From contig NC_066265.1 in NCBI RefSeq assembly GCF_905404315.1, positions 13,935,501 to 13,999,500 on the forward strand: 64,000 nucleotides of DNA, in the 5' to 3' direction. Made by a program: the position numbers and the translations under genes. The DNA is from Leptidea sinapis. Lineage: Eukaryota > Arthropoda > Insecta > Lepidoptera > Pieridae. The notes beneath the pieces are model-generated. The model saw nothing but the letters and a program-made list of their open reading frames with translations, was not told where the DNA came from and made no database searches. Numbering within the stretch: the first letter of the stretch is position 1; every line of letters begins with the position of its first letter. This document shows positions 47,101 to 56,520 of the stretch, piece after piece.

Positions 47101-50100
47101 CATTATACTCTAAACTACGACAAAGCAAATTGTAAAAATATTTACCTTTTTTGTATTAGCACTTATTTTTTTTAAAATAAGTATGTCAAATAGGCCATTT
47201 GACATATTCCTTCTCTATAATTTTAAACGCCAATCCAAAACAAATTGAATTAAGGCGCCTAAAAGTCTAAACTTTGTTATGACTATTGACACTTAACAGT
47301 GACATAAATAATATTTAGTTTTTCAAGGTTTGCACATAATTCATTCACTCTAAAATTGTAAAAAAATCAAAATATTAGTCTATGGTTACGATAAACATTA
47401 TGGAATTCGAACATTTGTTAGACTAGGGTAGAAGCGATATATTCGGAGTACTATCGTAGGTTTCGTTCGTTGTCGATTTTGCGAGCGGCGCCTATTTCTG
47501 CCGTGAAGCAGTATTGTGTACGCATTACTGTGTTTCGGTCTGAAGGGCGCCGTAGCTAGTGAAATTACTGGGAAAATGAGACTTAACATCTTATGTGACG
47601 AGCGCACTTGTATTGCCGCTCAGAGTTATTGGGTTTTTCAAGAATCCCGAGCCGCACTGCATTGTTATGGGCAGGATGTATCAATTACCATCAGCTAAAC
47701 GTCCTGCTCGTTTAGTCCCTTACTGTCATAAAAAAAAGTAGAGTACGATGGTATGTTGCATTTTCCATCGCTCAAAAATTATTACGGACCTTACTGAGTA
47801 CGACGCCCGACTACATCACAACGGCACCCACATACGTCCACCGAACCGTCCAATGGTCCGGCCGTACCAAATCCGACCATGTGTGTACACTATAACACAA
47901 ACAATGAATTCAAGCTCTAAAGGTTGATGCACCCAATATACGATAATTAATATTAAAATTGATAGCCCTCACTTCTGGGATAAATTACACAAATTAAATT
48001 TGTAACGAAAAGGACGACTGCGTTATAAATATATAAAATTCTCGTGTCCCGGTGTTTGTTACCAAACTCCTTATCGGGTAGGTCTGAGAGTATACTTTAG
48101 TTATTTCCATAGTATTATGTCCTATGGTATATTGCTATGGGGCAACGTTGCCGATATTAATACAATATTTGTGCTGCAGAATTATGCTGAAAAAGGGCTA
48201 TTCGCGCTAATTATAACCTAGGTCCTAAAGAATCATTGAGAGCAATATTTAAAGAAATTAAACTTTTGTGGGGCGATGTATATGCTTTTACAACAAGATC
48301 CCCGAAAATGTTCAAAACAAAAGTATAACGTTTTTCAAAAGAATAGTTAAAAAACGTTTTTTTTTTCGTAACCATAGACTAATATTGTGAATTTTTTACG
48401 TTGTTAGAGTGAGTGAATTATGTGCAAACTTTGAAAAACTAAATATTATCTGTTGTATATCGCTGTTAAATGTCAAAAGTCAATATATAGTTTAGACGTT
48501 TAGGCGCGTCCTGTGTTTTCTCTGGTGCTGCAAGAGATTGTGGGCGGCGGTGATCACTTAACACCAGGTGACCCGTACGCTCATTTGTCCTCCTATTCTA
48601 CAAAAAAAAAACGAAGGAGGCAATTTGACATATTTAGAAAAAAATAAAGTGCTAACATAATAAAGTAAGTATTTTTGCAATTTGCTTTGTCGTAGTTTAG
48701 AGTATAAAGTTGTGCCTAAGTATTTAATTTTGGAAAAGAACTTGGTGATGAGACCTATGACTATGCAACTATTTTAATTCTGATGTCTTCATTTACCTTT
48801 ACTTTGATTAATCACTGTGCAAATTGAAAAGCAATGGCTTAGAAAGTACGATATAGGTCTAAACTAAAGCATACACCTAAAGATTCAAGAATCGATTCCA
48901 CAGTTACAATAAAAGCACAACTACAACGGAAACGATAATAGCAACGACAGCCTAGAAGGTGTAGTTGAGATATTGTAAAAGTGACATTTGATTATTTGTC
49001 AAATTCGAATATACCTCACTGACATTTACAACTATGAGTAGGGTTAGGCCCCCAGACCGTGTCCGATGGATCGGTCGTACCAAATCCGATCATGTGTTTA
49101 GGATTCTTCGTGAACATAATTATCGTAATTACTGTCATAATTAGCAATTCGAATCAAACAATAATTAAATAAAATTAAAAACCCTAAGGTATTAATTAAT
49201 TAGCTAATTCCATGTTTGTCTGTCTGTTTGCGACATGTAAATCAGATCGGTTTCAGTAACAAAAGATTCGCTTTACTTTCTATCTATCTGTATTTCAGTT
49301 TGATATGTAATTCTTCGCCCTCTTTGTTGCTCTCGCATACTTTGTTAACCTTTAGGTTACTATAACATAAATGACTTTCTTAATGATATCACAGATTGGG
49401 AATGGAGTGACCACCCTCAGGCTATTAAATAATAAGTTTAATTGTACAATATTACTTTGTAAACATATTTATTCGATGAAAAAAAAGCCCGCTGAGTTTG
49501 TTGCACCCATTCTTCTCAGGTCTGAGTCATTCATTTTGGAATGGGTGGTAGTTTTTGACTTTCAATAAGTGATGTCACATCCTATTTTGAATAAAAATAT
49601 TTGAATTTGAATTTGAATTTGAATCGGCTAACATCTATTTTTCATGCCCCTAAATGATAAGGGTCACACACCCTTAAATATTTTTTTGACAATTTGTTTT
49701 ATTTTTATTTTATTATGATTCAACATTAAAAATATACACAACTTCAAATTTTCACCCGTCTGCGATGATCACCTATTTTTGTATACTGATTTTAATATTA
49801 TTCTATTCCATCCACAGATACGCAATAGAGTTGCAGGATGGCAATCGAATATAATGATTATTGTTGTATGATATATTTCGTAGGTCTAAGAATCGGGCGA
49901 TATCTTTTTTTTATTGAATTTAAATTATTGTTTTTTTTTATTACTTTATAAGCCAATACAACATTTGCTAGGTTTCTTTGCCTACAAATTATATTTAACC
50001 TATTCGCAACTTGTGGAAATTTTCCAATGGCAGAGCATATTCCGAATGCGGTAATACGAGCGCGCTGTGCTTTGAAAGAGGATGTTGTGACAAGGACTGA

Positions 50101-53100
50101 AAAAGGAATGCTTAAATGGTTTGGACACGTGGAGCGAATGAGTGAAGAAAGAATGACGCATCAAATATATAAGGCAAGTGTGTGTGGGCAAGTCGGTCGC
50201 GGGAGACCTCGTAGAACATTCGTCGATCAAATTGGCGACGTTTTGAGAAAAGGAGAGGTCCGAAGCACCCGCAACCGGCGAGCATGTATGAAAAGAGTAA
50301 TGAATGTAGAGGAAGCGCGTGAGGTTACAGACCTAAGGATAGGATAGGATAGAAGCAAATGGCATTCTATTGTCTCTGCCTACCCCGACGGGAACAAGGC
50401 GTGAGTATGTGTGTGTGTGTGTGTGAATTAGTTTTAAAATGCACCAGCAGAGTGCGTGTGTACTAAGTTCAGTGTTGAAAAAAAATATTCATAGAAGTTA
50501 GCAATCTAATAAGAAAATAAGATGATGTCTTCTTCATTTTGATAAAATATATGTTCATTGCCACGAAAACATTTATGATATCTGCTTCATTAAATGATTC
50601 GATCAAGCCATTGCAATGTTGACAAAAGTATATTACTGTTCAATAAATTTGTGTATACTTTAGAATCCTAAAATGAAATTGTTTTCACATTTTCAATGTG
50701 GTTTATAAATTAAATAGTCAATGGTTGTACCTTCATTAGTTTAAGTTTTATTTATTTAGAGCATTCGTAACAAGATTTCTAAAAAACTACGACGAAAAAT
50801 TTTGTCATCATTAAATAATATTCCTACCGATAGTAAATAAAATTTGGATCAATGTCAACTTATAGAAAAACACACGTTAATTTTCTGCCACTGAGTTGGT
50901 ATCTTTTCTACGTATCACACGAAAGCAGTACTTCTGACAGTGCTCGAATGTGCGAAGCATTGCTGTAGTTGGAACACTCAACGTTGAGCGTTATGCCGCA
51001 TAATGCGCTCGAGTATGTGTAGTGTCTGTATCACTCTGAATCGCAGATTATTTATTCTTAGCTAGCTTAGATAGCTATATACGATAAAAAAATAAAGGTA
51101 TCAATCACATACATAATTATTATGAACGGACTGACTTTATAAGTAGTACTAGTAGTATTTAAGTACAAAATATACTCGTATGCGGCTGAATTAGATATGA
51201 TTTGTATTGATTCGCAATATTTTAACGGACTAAGGATTATTTAAGCTATTTGCATTTGATATACATATTATGTGACAGGCTAAAGTAAGCTCTTTAACGG
51301 CCGTTTTCAATAACCTATCTACTCTTAGTTTAACTTACGGATACATTGCTGTCACCGTTTAATGACAAGAACTTATCTATCCATAGTTATGTCCAATATC
51401 CAATGCTATCTGTCAATTGGTTATTGAAATGTAAGTAAGCGTAAAAGGATAGATTTCGTCGTCTAGTTAGTTAAACTAAGGATAGATAGATTATTGAAAA
51501 CGGCCGCTAAATATTAGACTATATAAACTAGAAGAAAAATATATTAGGAATACTTTTAATAGCGCTAAGTTTGTCTCAGGTCTGACAGTGCTTCGAATGG
51601 GTGGTAGTTTTTAACTTTCAATAAGTGATTTCATACTACAAAAATTTTAATTAAAATATTTGAATTATGAATTTATGTAAAAATATTGGTATTAATGATA
51701 ATATATGAAAATATTAGCTTAAACAACAAAATAATTTTAATATGTGTTATTTTCATGAAAGTGTAATAATGTGAAGCCCCATATATAACACGGACTTAGT
51801 AGCGATCCAAATATTGACTTAGGTGTATTGAAATCTACCAGAGTACTCGAGTCTTTAGAGAGTGCAATACTTTAGTAGAAATCGCTTTCTTTCTCTTCTT
51901 ACTGAAACATGTTGTATTATAGCTTCCAAATACCAACCTCAAAATCTTCTTCTGCTAAGTCGTCTTCAGATGGTGGCCATCCCGGAGTAGAATAATTCTG
52001 TAGTCTAGTTGGCAATTGTAACAGTGGTAACAGATTTTCAGGCCAAATTATTAACGCGAGTCCAAGCATAGATGAACCAAAAACTAGACCCACATCTTGG
52101 GCTGCTTTGAGAGCTCTCAATGCTCGTCTAAGCATAACTTTCCTCTTCAATTCGTCACCAGCTGCTTGAGCAAATGAAGTAGCTGAGGCAGCTAGAGCCA
52201 ATTGCATTGGTGAGAGCATTAAGCCGCATAAGGCGTATAAGACCAGTAGGATTGCTAAAGGTGTTGCAATGGAATGAGCTAATAATAAAATGCCTACTAA
52301 TACATGTGCTGCTGCAACTACCGCTCTTGTTCCAGTTCTCTGTAGAACTATTGGAGAGAACGGTGCAATTATAGCAGCAACTGCATGCATAATTGCAAGT
52401 GGTGTCGCCCCGGCTTCTGCTCCAGCGAAAGCCGTGAAAGGTAATATTACTGTCGAGCAAAGCCCACTTGCCACACAGAGTAGCGAGAAGCGTATTATGA
52501 TTGGTTTCGGGAGTTTCTGGGGAGGTCGTGTAATGAGCCGTCGAACAGAAGTGGCACCGAGGGAGGATGCAACAGACTCTCGTCTTCGATTTGAGACTAA
52601 TTGTGGCATCTTTGTTGGTGTTTTCGATTTGCGCCATAACCATTCCTTCTTACAGAAGTTGCCAACAGGTATCTGTAACATAACATTTTTAAAAACTGTA
52701 ATTAAATGATAAATTTGTTGAAATCTGAAAAAAATCCAATATAAATTAATAATTATTTTACCCCTATCTATATATACCCCCCAGTAGCAGCTCGAATTGT
52801 CGGGGATCCAGTGCTCTGTGAACGACTGGATCACTTGGCGTTGCGTAGAGACGTCGCTTCGTTGTGTGTCTTCTACCGCATTTATCACGGGGAGTGTTTC
52901 GAAGAGCTGTTTAAACTGATTCCTGCCGCAGAATTCCACCTTCGCACGACACGCCACAAGTTAGTATATCATCCCCACCATCTGGATGTGTGGCGGTCCT
53001 CCACAATGCGGTTTTCAAGGAGCTTTCTTCCACGTACTACAAAGCTGGGTAATGAGCTTCCTTGTGCGGTGTTTCCCGGACGATACGACTTGGGTACCTT

Positions 53101-54146
53101 CCAATAAAGCGCGTACACCTTCCTTAAAGGCCGGCAACGCTCTTGTGATTCCTCGGGTGTTGCAAGAGAATGTGGGCGGCGGTGATCATTTAACACCAGG
53201 TGACCCGTACGGTCGTATGTCCTCCTATTCCATAAAAAAAATATCTATCATAGTTTTTTAAAGTGTTTAACGGAATGCTAACTAGTGCATAGTAAAATCT
53301 TTAATAGTTTAATTTGTTTTTAAAAGTTTTTATTATTTGAACATTAAGGGAATAAAAACACATAAAGATATTACTATAGCAAAGGACGATGAAGGAAATT
53401 ATGCTTTTTCACCACACATACTGTTGAAAGTATTATCAGGTAGATTTATTCTACTTCTTTTGTGAATAAAAAATAAAGTGGTAATGTACTCTGTTTCAAG
53501 TCATTGAAAAACTTTGAAAAAAGAGAAATTGGCATCGAACAATCAGGGCGTCATAAATAGAGCGCGGCAATACTTCAAGTTGTCCTTGTCATTATAGGTA
53601 TCTACAAAGCGAAATCACCTGGCGTTGCGTACAGACGTCACATTGTGTGTCTTCTACCGCATTTATCACGGGCAATATTTCGAAGAGCTGTTCCACCTTC
53701 GCACGCACACGCCACACACAATACAAACTACTGTAATATCTCCACCATCAGGATGTGTGGCATTCCTCACTCCTACGGTTTTCAAGCACCTTTCTTCCAC
53801 GTACATCAAGCTGTGAAATGAGCTTCTTTGTGCGGTGTCTCCAGGACGATACGACATGAACTCGTCTAAAAGGCCGGCAACGCTCCTGTGATTCTAGTAC
53901 GTGAAAACAGCTTAATCCCGATCTATTTATTCATCAGATCATACCGAAGACTTCGTTACATTATAGTAAGTAAGGCTCACAAATCTATTTATCCTCTTAT
54001 ATTATGTAAACATACAAGATATGATTGACACATGGCGCTACCTGGGGTATCACAGCGTGATGCCGGTGAGGATCTGAGATGGTCCGCGTCGCCGGCCGTA
54101 CGCTGTGCGACCGCGAGCGCTCCGTCAGGTCTGGTAGGCTGCCCAT
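37934..54146 (-). CDS. UNC93-like major-facilitator membrane protein, complete, five exons
   Basis: Likely a 12-helix UNC93-family membrane protein. Relatives act as ion-channel regulators or trafficking chaperones; the substrate is unknown. Exons (- strand): 54146-54042, 52672-51938, 46091-45825, 40972-40709, 38146-37934. Every intron is phase 0, and together they give 527 residues. Residues 1-90 are hydrophilic and basic, with no signal peptide. Hydrophobic segments lie near 93-118, 125-146, 152-169, 172-193, 228-246, 306-325, 346-366, 383-400, 409-427, 436-455, 470-490 and 497-515. Family marks: CGASGCP after the central loop, FPMGLFIGLQQGFIYTSYIK (like the 'GLEQAF' segment), and WGACAALWDVLQ (like 'WGLADAVWQTQ'). 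The C-terminus ends HTVLELKMRRDQRHRT. An in-frame TGA lies 24 nt before the ATG. Family assignment is by pattern memory, not a search; the closest paralogue is unsettled. Confidence 0.85.
38190..38743. mobile_element. Foldback family D, copy 3 (about 550-bp near-perfect palindrome)
   Basis: The left arm from TTGGCTCACAGTTATG pairs with the right arm ending CATAACTGTGAGCCAA; arms are about 260 bp. The centre near 38467 is itself an inverted pair (AACGAGTGTTGTAATG/CATTACAATACTCGTT). No ORF. It lies 44 bp upstream of the last UNC93-like exon, within intron 4. Confidence 0.75.
38908..39330 (-). mobile_element. Jockey-like LINE, reverse-transcriptase C-terminal part
   Basis: The minus strand is open, with FEIRREIADLIFLMKIASGF, IDCPEHLCLDS and a terminal FFNQYLGLC, matching the thumb/C-terminal region of jockey-type reverse transcriptases. 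Confidence 0.65.
39597..39905 (+). pseudogene. Tc1/DDE-type transposase pseudogene
   Basis: Reads RRFSVNVWMEIIDDNLVGPH and FLPSKL, then in a second frame CPAHFRVNVRRWLDSHFPNH and WIERGEPM, then ARSLHLTPIE. Order and wording match the catalytic half of insect Tc1-like transposases (WxxDGxPAHF... RSPDLTPxD). Stops and frameshifts make it dead. Confidence 0.7.
40225..40560 (-). repeat. Repeat family E, copy 2
   Basis: Contains TTGATTCCTTTAGAATTATT, TAGTCCCAGGCTGTCGGAT and ATAATGCCTGAACAGTGGCT. Reverse complement of 5556-5876. Lies 150 bp downstream of UNC93-like exon 4. Confidence 0.65.
40709..40972 (-). CDS. UNC93-like gene, exon 4
   Basis: Acceptor attgacag, donor gtttgt; 88 codons, WYGVCIGGWSEAWRALCGAG... 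to ...WGACAALWDVLQ. It is extremely GC- and alanine-rich compared with the flanking introns and encodes about three helices. Confidence 0.87.
41240..41497 (+). mobile_element. LINE 3' tail with (TTGA)n end
   Basis: Ends GCAAATAAAGAATTTGA followed by five TTGA units (41477-41496), the terminal microsatellite style of CR1/RTE LINEs. No coding part retained. Confidence 0.4.
42040..45400 (-). mobile_element. Jockey/CR1-like LINE family a, interrupted by another LINE
   Basis: Minus-strand blocks: FGFNRGRSTTDAGVELI (about 44810), VLYADDTSLIIKVKRSQVL with the catalytic YADD (44515), WFSANNLLLNSHKT and VFIGITLDSKLQWGTHI (44250), FRAIYNLCPKESLREKFKEI (about 44090), then past the insertion NVLYLHKHIEEF (42360), MIPENVHNKCVMKFKRIVKK and RLCGKGYYSINDF to a stop at 42083. 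The 3' end is AATAAAAATATTTGAATT. Several frameshifts; 5' end unclear. The insertion at 42370-44013 is in opposite orientation. Confidence 0.75.
42370..44013 (+). mobile_element. Non-LTR retrotransposon, 5'-truncated, with FTDD active site
   Basis: Two overlapping frames (42391-42620, 42615-43742) encode a reverse transcriptase: KVTRVVPVPKGG, AYFDFRKAFDLVDNDVLLKK, SGVSQGSNLGPLQF, then LFTDDLKLSL in the position of YADD, the NSSKC motif, and a C-terminus ending RPVLLFSQ. One frameshift near 42600. A 3' UTR of about 230 bp ends in an (AAAT)n tail at 43977-44013. It is inserted in the minus-strand LINE around it. Confidence 0.85.
45550..45800 (+). mobile_element. LINE family b, 3' end fragment
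   Basis: From GTTTTCAAGGAACTTTCTCC to TTCCATATAATTAAAAAAAA, with the family 3' UTR GGTGATCACTTAGCATCAGG. It ends 25 bp downstream of the UNC93-like exon 3 donor. Confidence 0.7.
45825..46091 (-). CDS. UNC93-like gene, exon 3
   Basis: Acceptor aaattgcag, donor gtaagg; 89 codons, EMTCGASGCPDIQ... to ...GLQQGFIYTSYIK. It carries the cysteine-containing loop, one helix, a proline-rich loop (SIPSPPPDARS) and the start of the second half of the transporter. Confidence 0.88.
46140..46440 (-). repeat. Repeat family E, copy 3
   Basis: Contains GCTCTGAGAGAGACGAAATG and ATAATGCCTGAGCAGCGACT, as in 40225-40560. Confidence 0.6.
47486..47731 (-). repeat. Repeat family A, copy 10
   Basis: Minus-strand copy from GGCGCCTATTTCTGCCGTGA to CGTTTAGTCCCTTACTGTCA, missing a short internal segment. 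It lies in the spacer of the inverted repeat. Confidence 0.75.
48040..48090 (+). mobile_element. Helitron type 2, 5' end scrap
   Basis: ATATAAAATTCTCGTGTCCC then TCGGGTAGGTCTGAGAG, an internally deleted type 2 Helitron. Confidence 0.45.
48095..49625 (+). mobile_element. LINE family a 3' part, split by element J
   Basis: 48105-48362 reads SYGILLWGNVADINTIFVLQ, then KIPENVQNKSITFFKRIVKK. The 3' UTR resumes at about 49352 (GGTTACTATAACATAA) and ends AATATTTGAATTTGAATTTG. Element J's right copy lies between. Confidence 0.6.
48508..48612 (+). mobile_element. LINE family b, 3' end scrap inside element J
   Basis: TGGTGCTGCAAGAGATTGTG and GTGATCACTTAACACCAGGT, ending CTATTCTACAAAAAAAAAAC. It is absent from the left copy of J. 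Confidence 0.65.
49626..49975 (+). mobile_element. Helitron type 2 remnant
   Basis: ACATCTATTTTTCATGCCCC and ATACACAACTTCAAATTTTC, ending CCAATACAACATTTGCTAGG. Ends are mutated and rearranged. Confidence 0.5.
50027..50430 (+). mobile_element. RTE-like LINE, ORF C-terminus with (TG)n tail
   Basis: Open frame AEHIPNAVIRARCALKEDVV, then LKWFGHVERMSEERMTHQIY, GRGRPRRTFVDQIGDVLR and a stop at 50347. The 3' UTR includes CTGCCTACCCCGACGGGAAC and a GT run at 50410-50424. The WFGHVxRM block is typical of RTE-type elements. Confidence 0.75.
50431..51297. other. Intron 2 sequence, nothing recognised
   Basis: Part of the 5.8-kb intron between UNC93-like exons 2 and 3; AT-rich with no named repeat. Confidence 0.4.
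51298..51506. mobile_element. MITE family C, copy 2 (209 bp)
   Basis: Ends CGGCCGTTTTCAATAACC and ATTGAAAACGGCCG, inverted. Strongly similar to 14758-14967 throughout. Confidence 0.72.
51563..51665 (+). mobile_element. LINE family a, 3' UTR scrap
   Basis: GTCTCAGGTCTGACAG, TTTCAATAAGTGATTTCA and a mutated AATATTTGAATT end. Confidence 0.55.
51938..52672 (-). CDS. UNC93-like gene, exon 2
   Basis: Acceptor atgttacag, donor gttggt; 245 codons. It starts IPVGNFCKKEW, runs through a basic stretch (SNRRRESVASS), then about five hydrophobic helices (IIIRFSLLCVASGLC onward), and ends in an acidic loop EDDLAEEDFE that leads to exon 3. Confidence 0.88.
52796..53239 (+). mobile_element. LINE family b, 3' part in UNC93-like intron 1
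   Basis: Open in its first half: MLCERLDHLALRRDVASLCV, FYRIYHGECFEELFKLIPAA and EFHLRTTRHKLVYHPHHLDV. It continues with the usual 3' UTR to TATTCCATAAAAAAAATATC. It lies 120 bp upstream of exon 2. Confidence 0.8.
53608..53895 (+). mobile_element. LINE family b, degraded fragment
   Basis: GCGAAATCACCTGGCGTTGC, TTCTACCGCATTTATCACGG and GCACCTTTCTTCCACGTACA. Many indels. Confidence 0.65.
54042..54146 (-). CDS. UNC93-like gene, first coding exon
   Basis: It has 35 codons, from ATG (54146-54144) to CAG before a GTAGCG donor: MGSLPDLTERSRSHSVRPAT through HAVIPQ. An in-frame TGA at 54170-54168 sets the start. It was chosen because it is an open GC-rich island in AT-rich DNA and joins the next exon in frame. 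An alternative is that translation starts at Met57 in exon 2 (KMPQLVSNRR). The -3 base is C, a weak context. Confidence 0.65.
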
Positions 54147-54289
54147 ACGGCCATCCGGCAAACTGACTCACTTAATACGTATCTGTAGAAAACACTTTCA
54201 AATATCACTCCAAGTGTAAAGATTTAACTAAGATAGAAGTGATTAGATCCCATCTAACAGAATACTGTTAGATCCAATCACTTTGAGAA

Positions 54290-54600
54290 AAAGCAAAAGG
54301 ATGCAGGCAAACAAAGAATGCGATGATGAGACGTAATACGTATCAAGGATCTATCTATCATAGGTGTAACAGAGAGCTCTTTGTACAGAGGGTGCATGGA
54401 GGCAAAAGAAACGCCAGAACACGTGCTTATGGAGTGCAGGAGTTTGGGCGAATAACGGGCGCATATCCTCCGATCTTTATCATCGACCTCGGAAGAAAGC
54501 CCTGCAGAAATTTATAAAGACTGCTTGCTACACTTCTGGGATGATCTGGGCTGGTTGGAGTCAGAAGACGAACGAACACGTGCAAAAGCCTAATCAAGAG
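54290..54600 (+). mobile_element. LINE fragment with CCHC-like C-terminus (R1-type)
   Basis: One frame reads CRGCMEAKETPEHVLMECRS, another YKDCLLHFWDDLGWLE. The CxxC...H...C arrangement at the C-terminus is usual after the reverse transcriptase/RNase H of R1/LOA-type LINEs. Several frameshifts. Confidence 0.55.
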
Positions 54601-54750
54601 GCTAAGTGTGTAAACAGCCCAGTTATACTAACAAAAAGATATAGAAGAGAAAAACATGTCCTATCAATATCGGGAGTAGATCCCCATTTGGTACTTTAAG
54701 TCGAGTCAAAGTAAAATCTCTACCATTAACCAATACATAATAAGCATAAC

Positions 54751-55660
54751 TAGTAAAAGTATGCGTTTAATTTGTTCTATTAAAATAACCAGTTTGCAAG
54801 TTATTTCTGTACGCGAGGAAGCGAGGCGGTTTTAAAGACTGTTTTCTTTCATTGAATCCGGTACCTGGTAGAGGTTATGTATTTATTTATTTATTGAAAT
54901 ACCAACAGCATTACATACAAAACATTAAAAATAATTATGGTCTAATAGGTACATAATCTGGTATGAATGCCAGTTACTGGTGCATACACCACTCTCATTG
55001 CAAGACATTAATTTAAGTACAGAATACAGTTCGACCTACAATTTTAACAAGGATAAAGGAGATAAGGAAAGCATAATATCGAATAAAATTATTGTGAAAA
55101 GTATGCGTATAATTTGTTCTATTAAAATAACCAGTTTAATATTATTTCTGCACGCGAGGAAGCGAAGCGGTGTTAAATACTGTTTTCTTTCATTGAATCG
55201 GTGCCTGTTAAGGTTACGTGTCGAGTAATATTATAGTCAAAAGTATGTGTTTAATTTGTTCTATTAAAATAAATAGTACACTATTAGCTCTATAATTAAT
55301 ATCTGTACGCGAGGAAGCGAAACGGTATAAAAGACTGTTTTCATTCATTGCCTAGACGAGGCAGTGTGTCGGTTTAAATTATAGTAAGAAGTATTCGTTC
55401 TATTTGTTATATCAAAATAAGTCCAGGTTATTTCTACACGCAGGGAAGCGAAACGGTATTAAAAACTTTTTTTGTTCATTGAATCAGTGCCTAGACAAGG
55501 TTATGTGTCGATTTAAATTATAATAAAAAAAAATATTTTCAACGTATCATTTGTTCTAAAATAACACGTTTACTCAACAAGTTATTTCTGTACGCGAGGA
55601 AGCCGAGCGATGTTAAGGACTTTGTTCGTTCATTGAAGCGGTTCCTAGATGGGGTAATAT
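54751..55660 (+). repeat. Tandem array, five units of about 145 bp
   Basis: Unit starts are near 54751, 55095, 55235, 55383 and 55525. Each carries GTATGCGTTTAATTTGTTCT-like and CGCGAGGAAGCGA-like blocks (54812, 55151, 55306, 55436, 55593), then CATTGAATCGGTGCCT. Unit 1 is followed by a roughly 200-bp insertion (54880-55090). Confidence 0.7.
54880..55090 (-). mobile_element. Insertion in the tandem array, LINE-tail-like
   Basis: Starts (TTTA)n TTGAAATACCAACAGCATTA, which in reverse is a short-tandem-repeat-tailed retroposon end. No ORF. Confidence 0.4.
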
Positions 55661-55974
55661 TGTGCCCAGTTAAGTAAAACGGCCGTTTTTGTGCTCCACT
55701 TTTGTGGTGTGCTTCTCCGCTGTATTTCTGTAGTCCGTTCATTGGGACTATGCCAATCACTCACAATGCTAACATGTTAAATTGCCAAACTACTAAAACT
55801 AGTAGTTAAATTATTATAGCATTCGTAAGAAATATATTAACTTTATTTCTTTAAATCGGCTTTACTCAAGAATGTGCTGCTATCGACTAGTTTTGTCCGG
55901 ATTTCCAGAGGTCCTTCATCACCCATTTTCTATTCTCGTAACTTTGTTGACGGTAAGTTCCAATCCTATCCGGG

Positions 55975-56030
55975 GAACTTGTCATTTAAATATCTTAAAA
56001 CGGGTTTTACGATATTTAAATGACAAGTTC
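55975..56030. repeat. Perfect 20-bp hairpin
   Basis: GAACTTGTCATTTAAATATC and its exact reverse complement are separated by 16 bases. A lone stem-loop in DNA with no recognised gene; role unknown. Confidence 0.7.
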
Positions 56031-56520
56031 GCACGTAATTATCTATAATGCGTAGATAGAAGATAAACAATGGATTCGTCACTAAAATAACAGTAATAAT
56101 GTGTCAGAGACACATAAATTACATTTGTATCGAGAGTAAGCGAGATACCCTACAATAACTACTGTCCCTTTCGCGTATGCGATTTTTGAAGTGAAACTTC
56201 TTTAGAATCGTTGTGATTTCAAACCGGATGCAACCGAAAAAACGACAGATAAGATACTTAAATGTGTATGATGAAGCCGGCAAAGAATTATTTATTTTTT
56301 AAATATTTTTAAACAATATTTTATGGAATGTTGCTTTTGTATATATATTTTTTTAGGATATTTTTTTAAATATATGTAAAGAATATATCTTTGAAAAATT
56401 GTTGTAAAATATTGACGGAAACTTTGACATATTTGTTTTTAAAATTAATCCGTTGAAGTTTTACTTCTACTATGTGTCCCAGCACACATTAATTTTTTTT
56501 TTTATTTGGATCCAGTTCTG

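Larger units (their letters stand above)
46546..49344. repeat. 2.8-kb inverted repeat (unknown element J, two copies)
   Basis: The left copy 46546-47391 and right copy 48367-49344 are reverse complements, nearly exact over the outer 450 bp or so (outer ends CAAAGTATGCGAGAGCAACA and its reverse; inner ends GTCTATGGTTACG-like). The right copy carries a LINE b insert at about 48508-48612 and starts with T10 at 48357-48366. The spacer holds repeat A copy 10 and LINE fragments. No ORF was recognised in either copy. Confidence 0.8.

Noticed and set aside
47398..47607. Minus-strand open frame resembling others near 7229 and 35034
   Set aside because: These frames all come from repeat family A read through; they are not proteins.
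54751..55660. CRISPR-like array
   Set aside because: Units are 145 bp, diverged and without spacers; eukaryotic tandem repeat.
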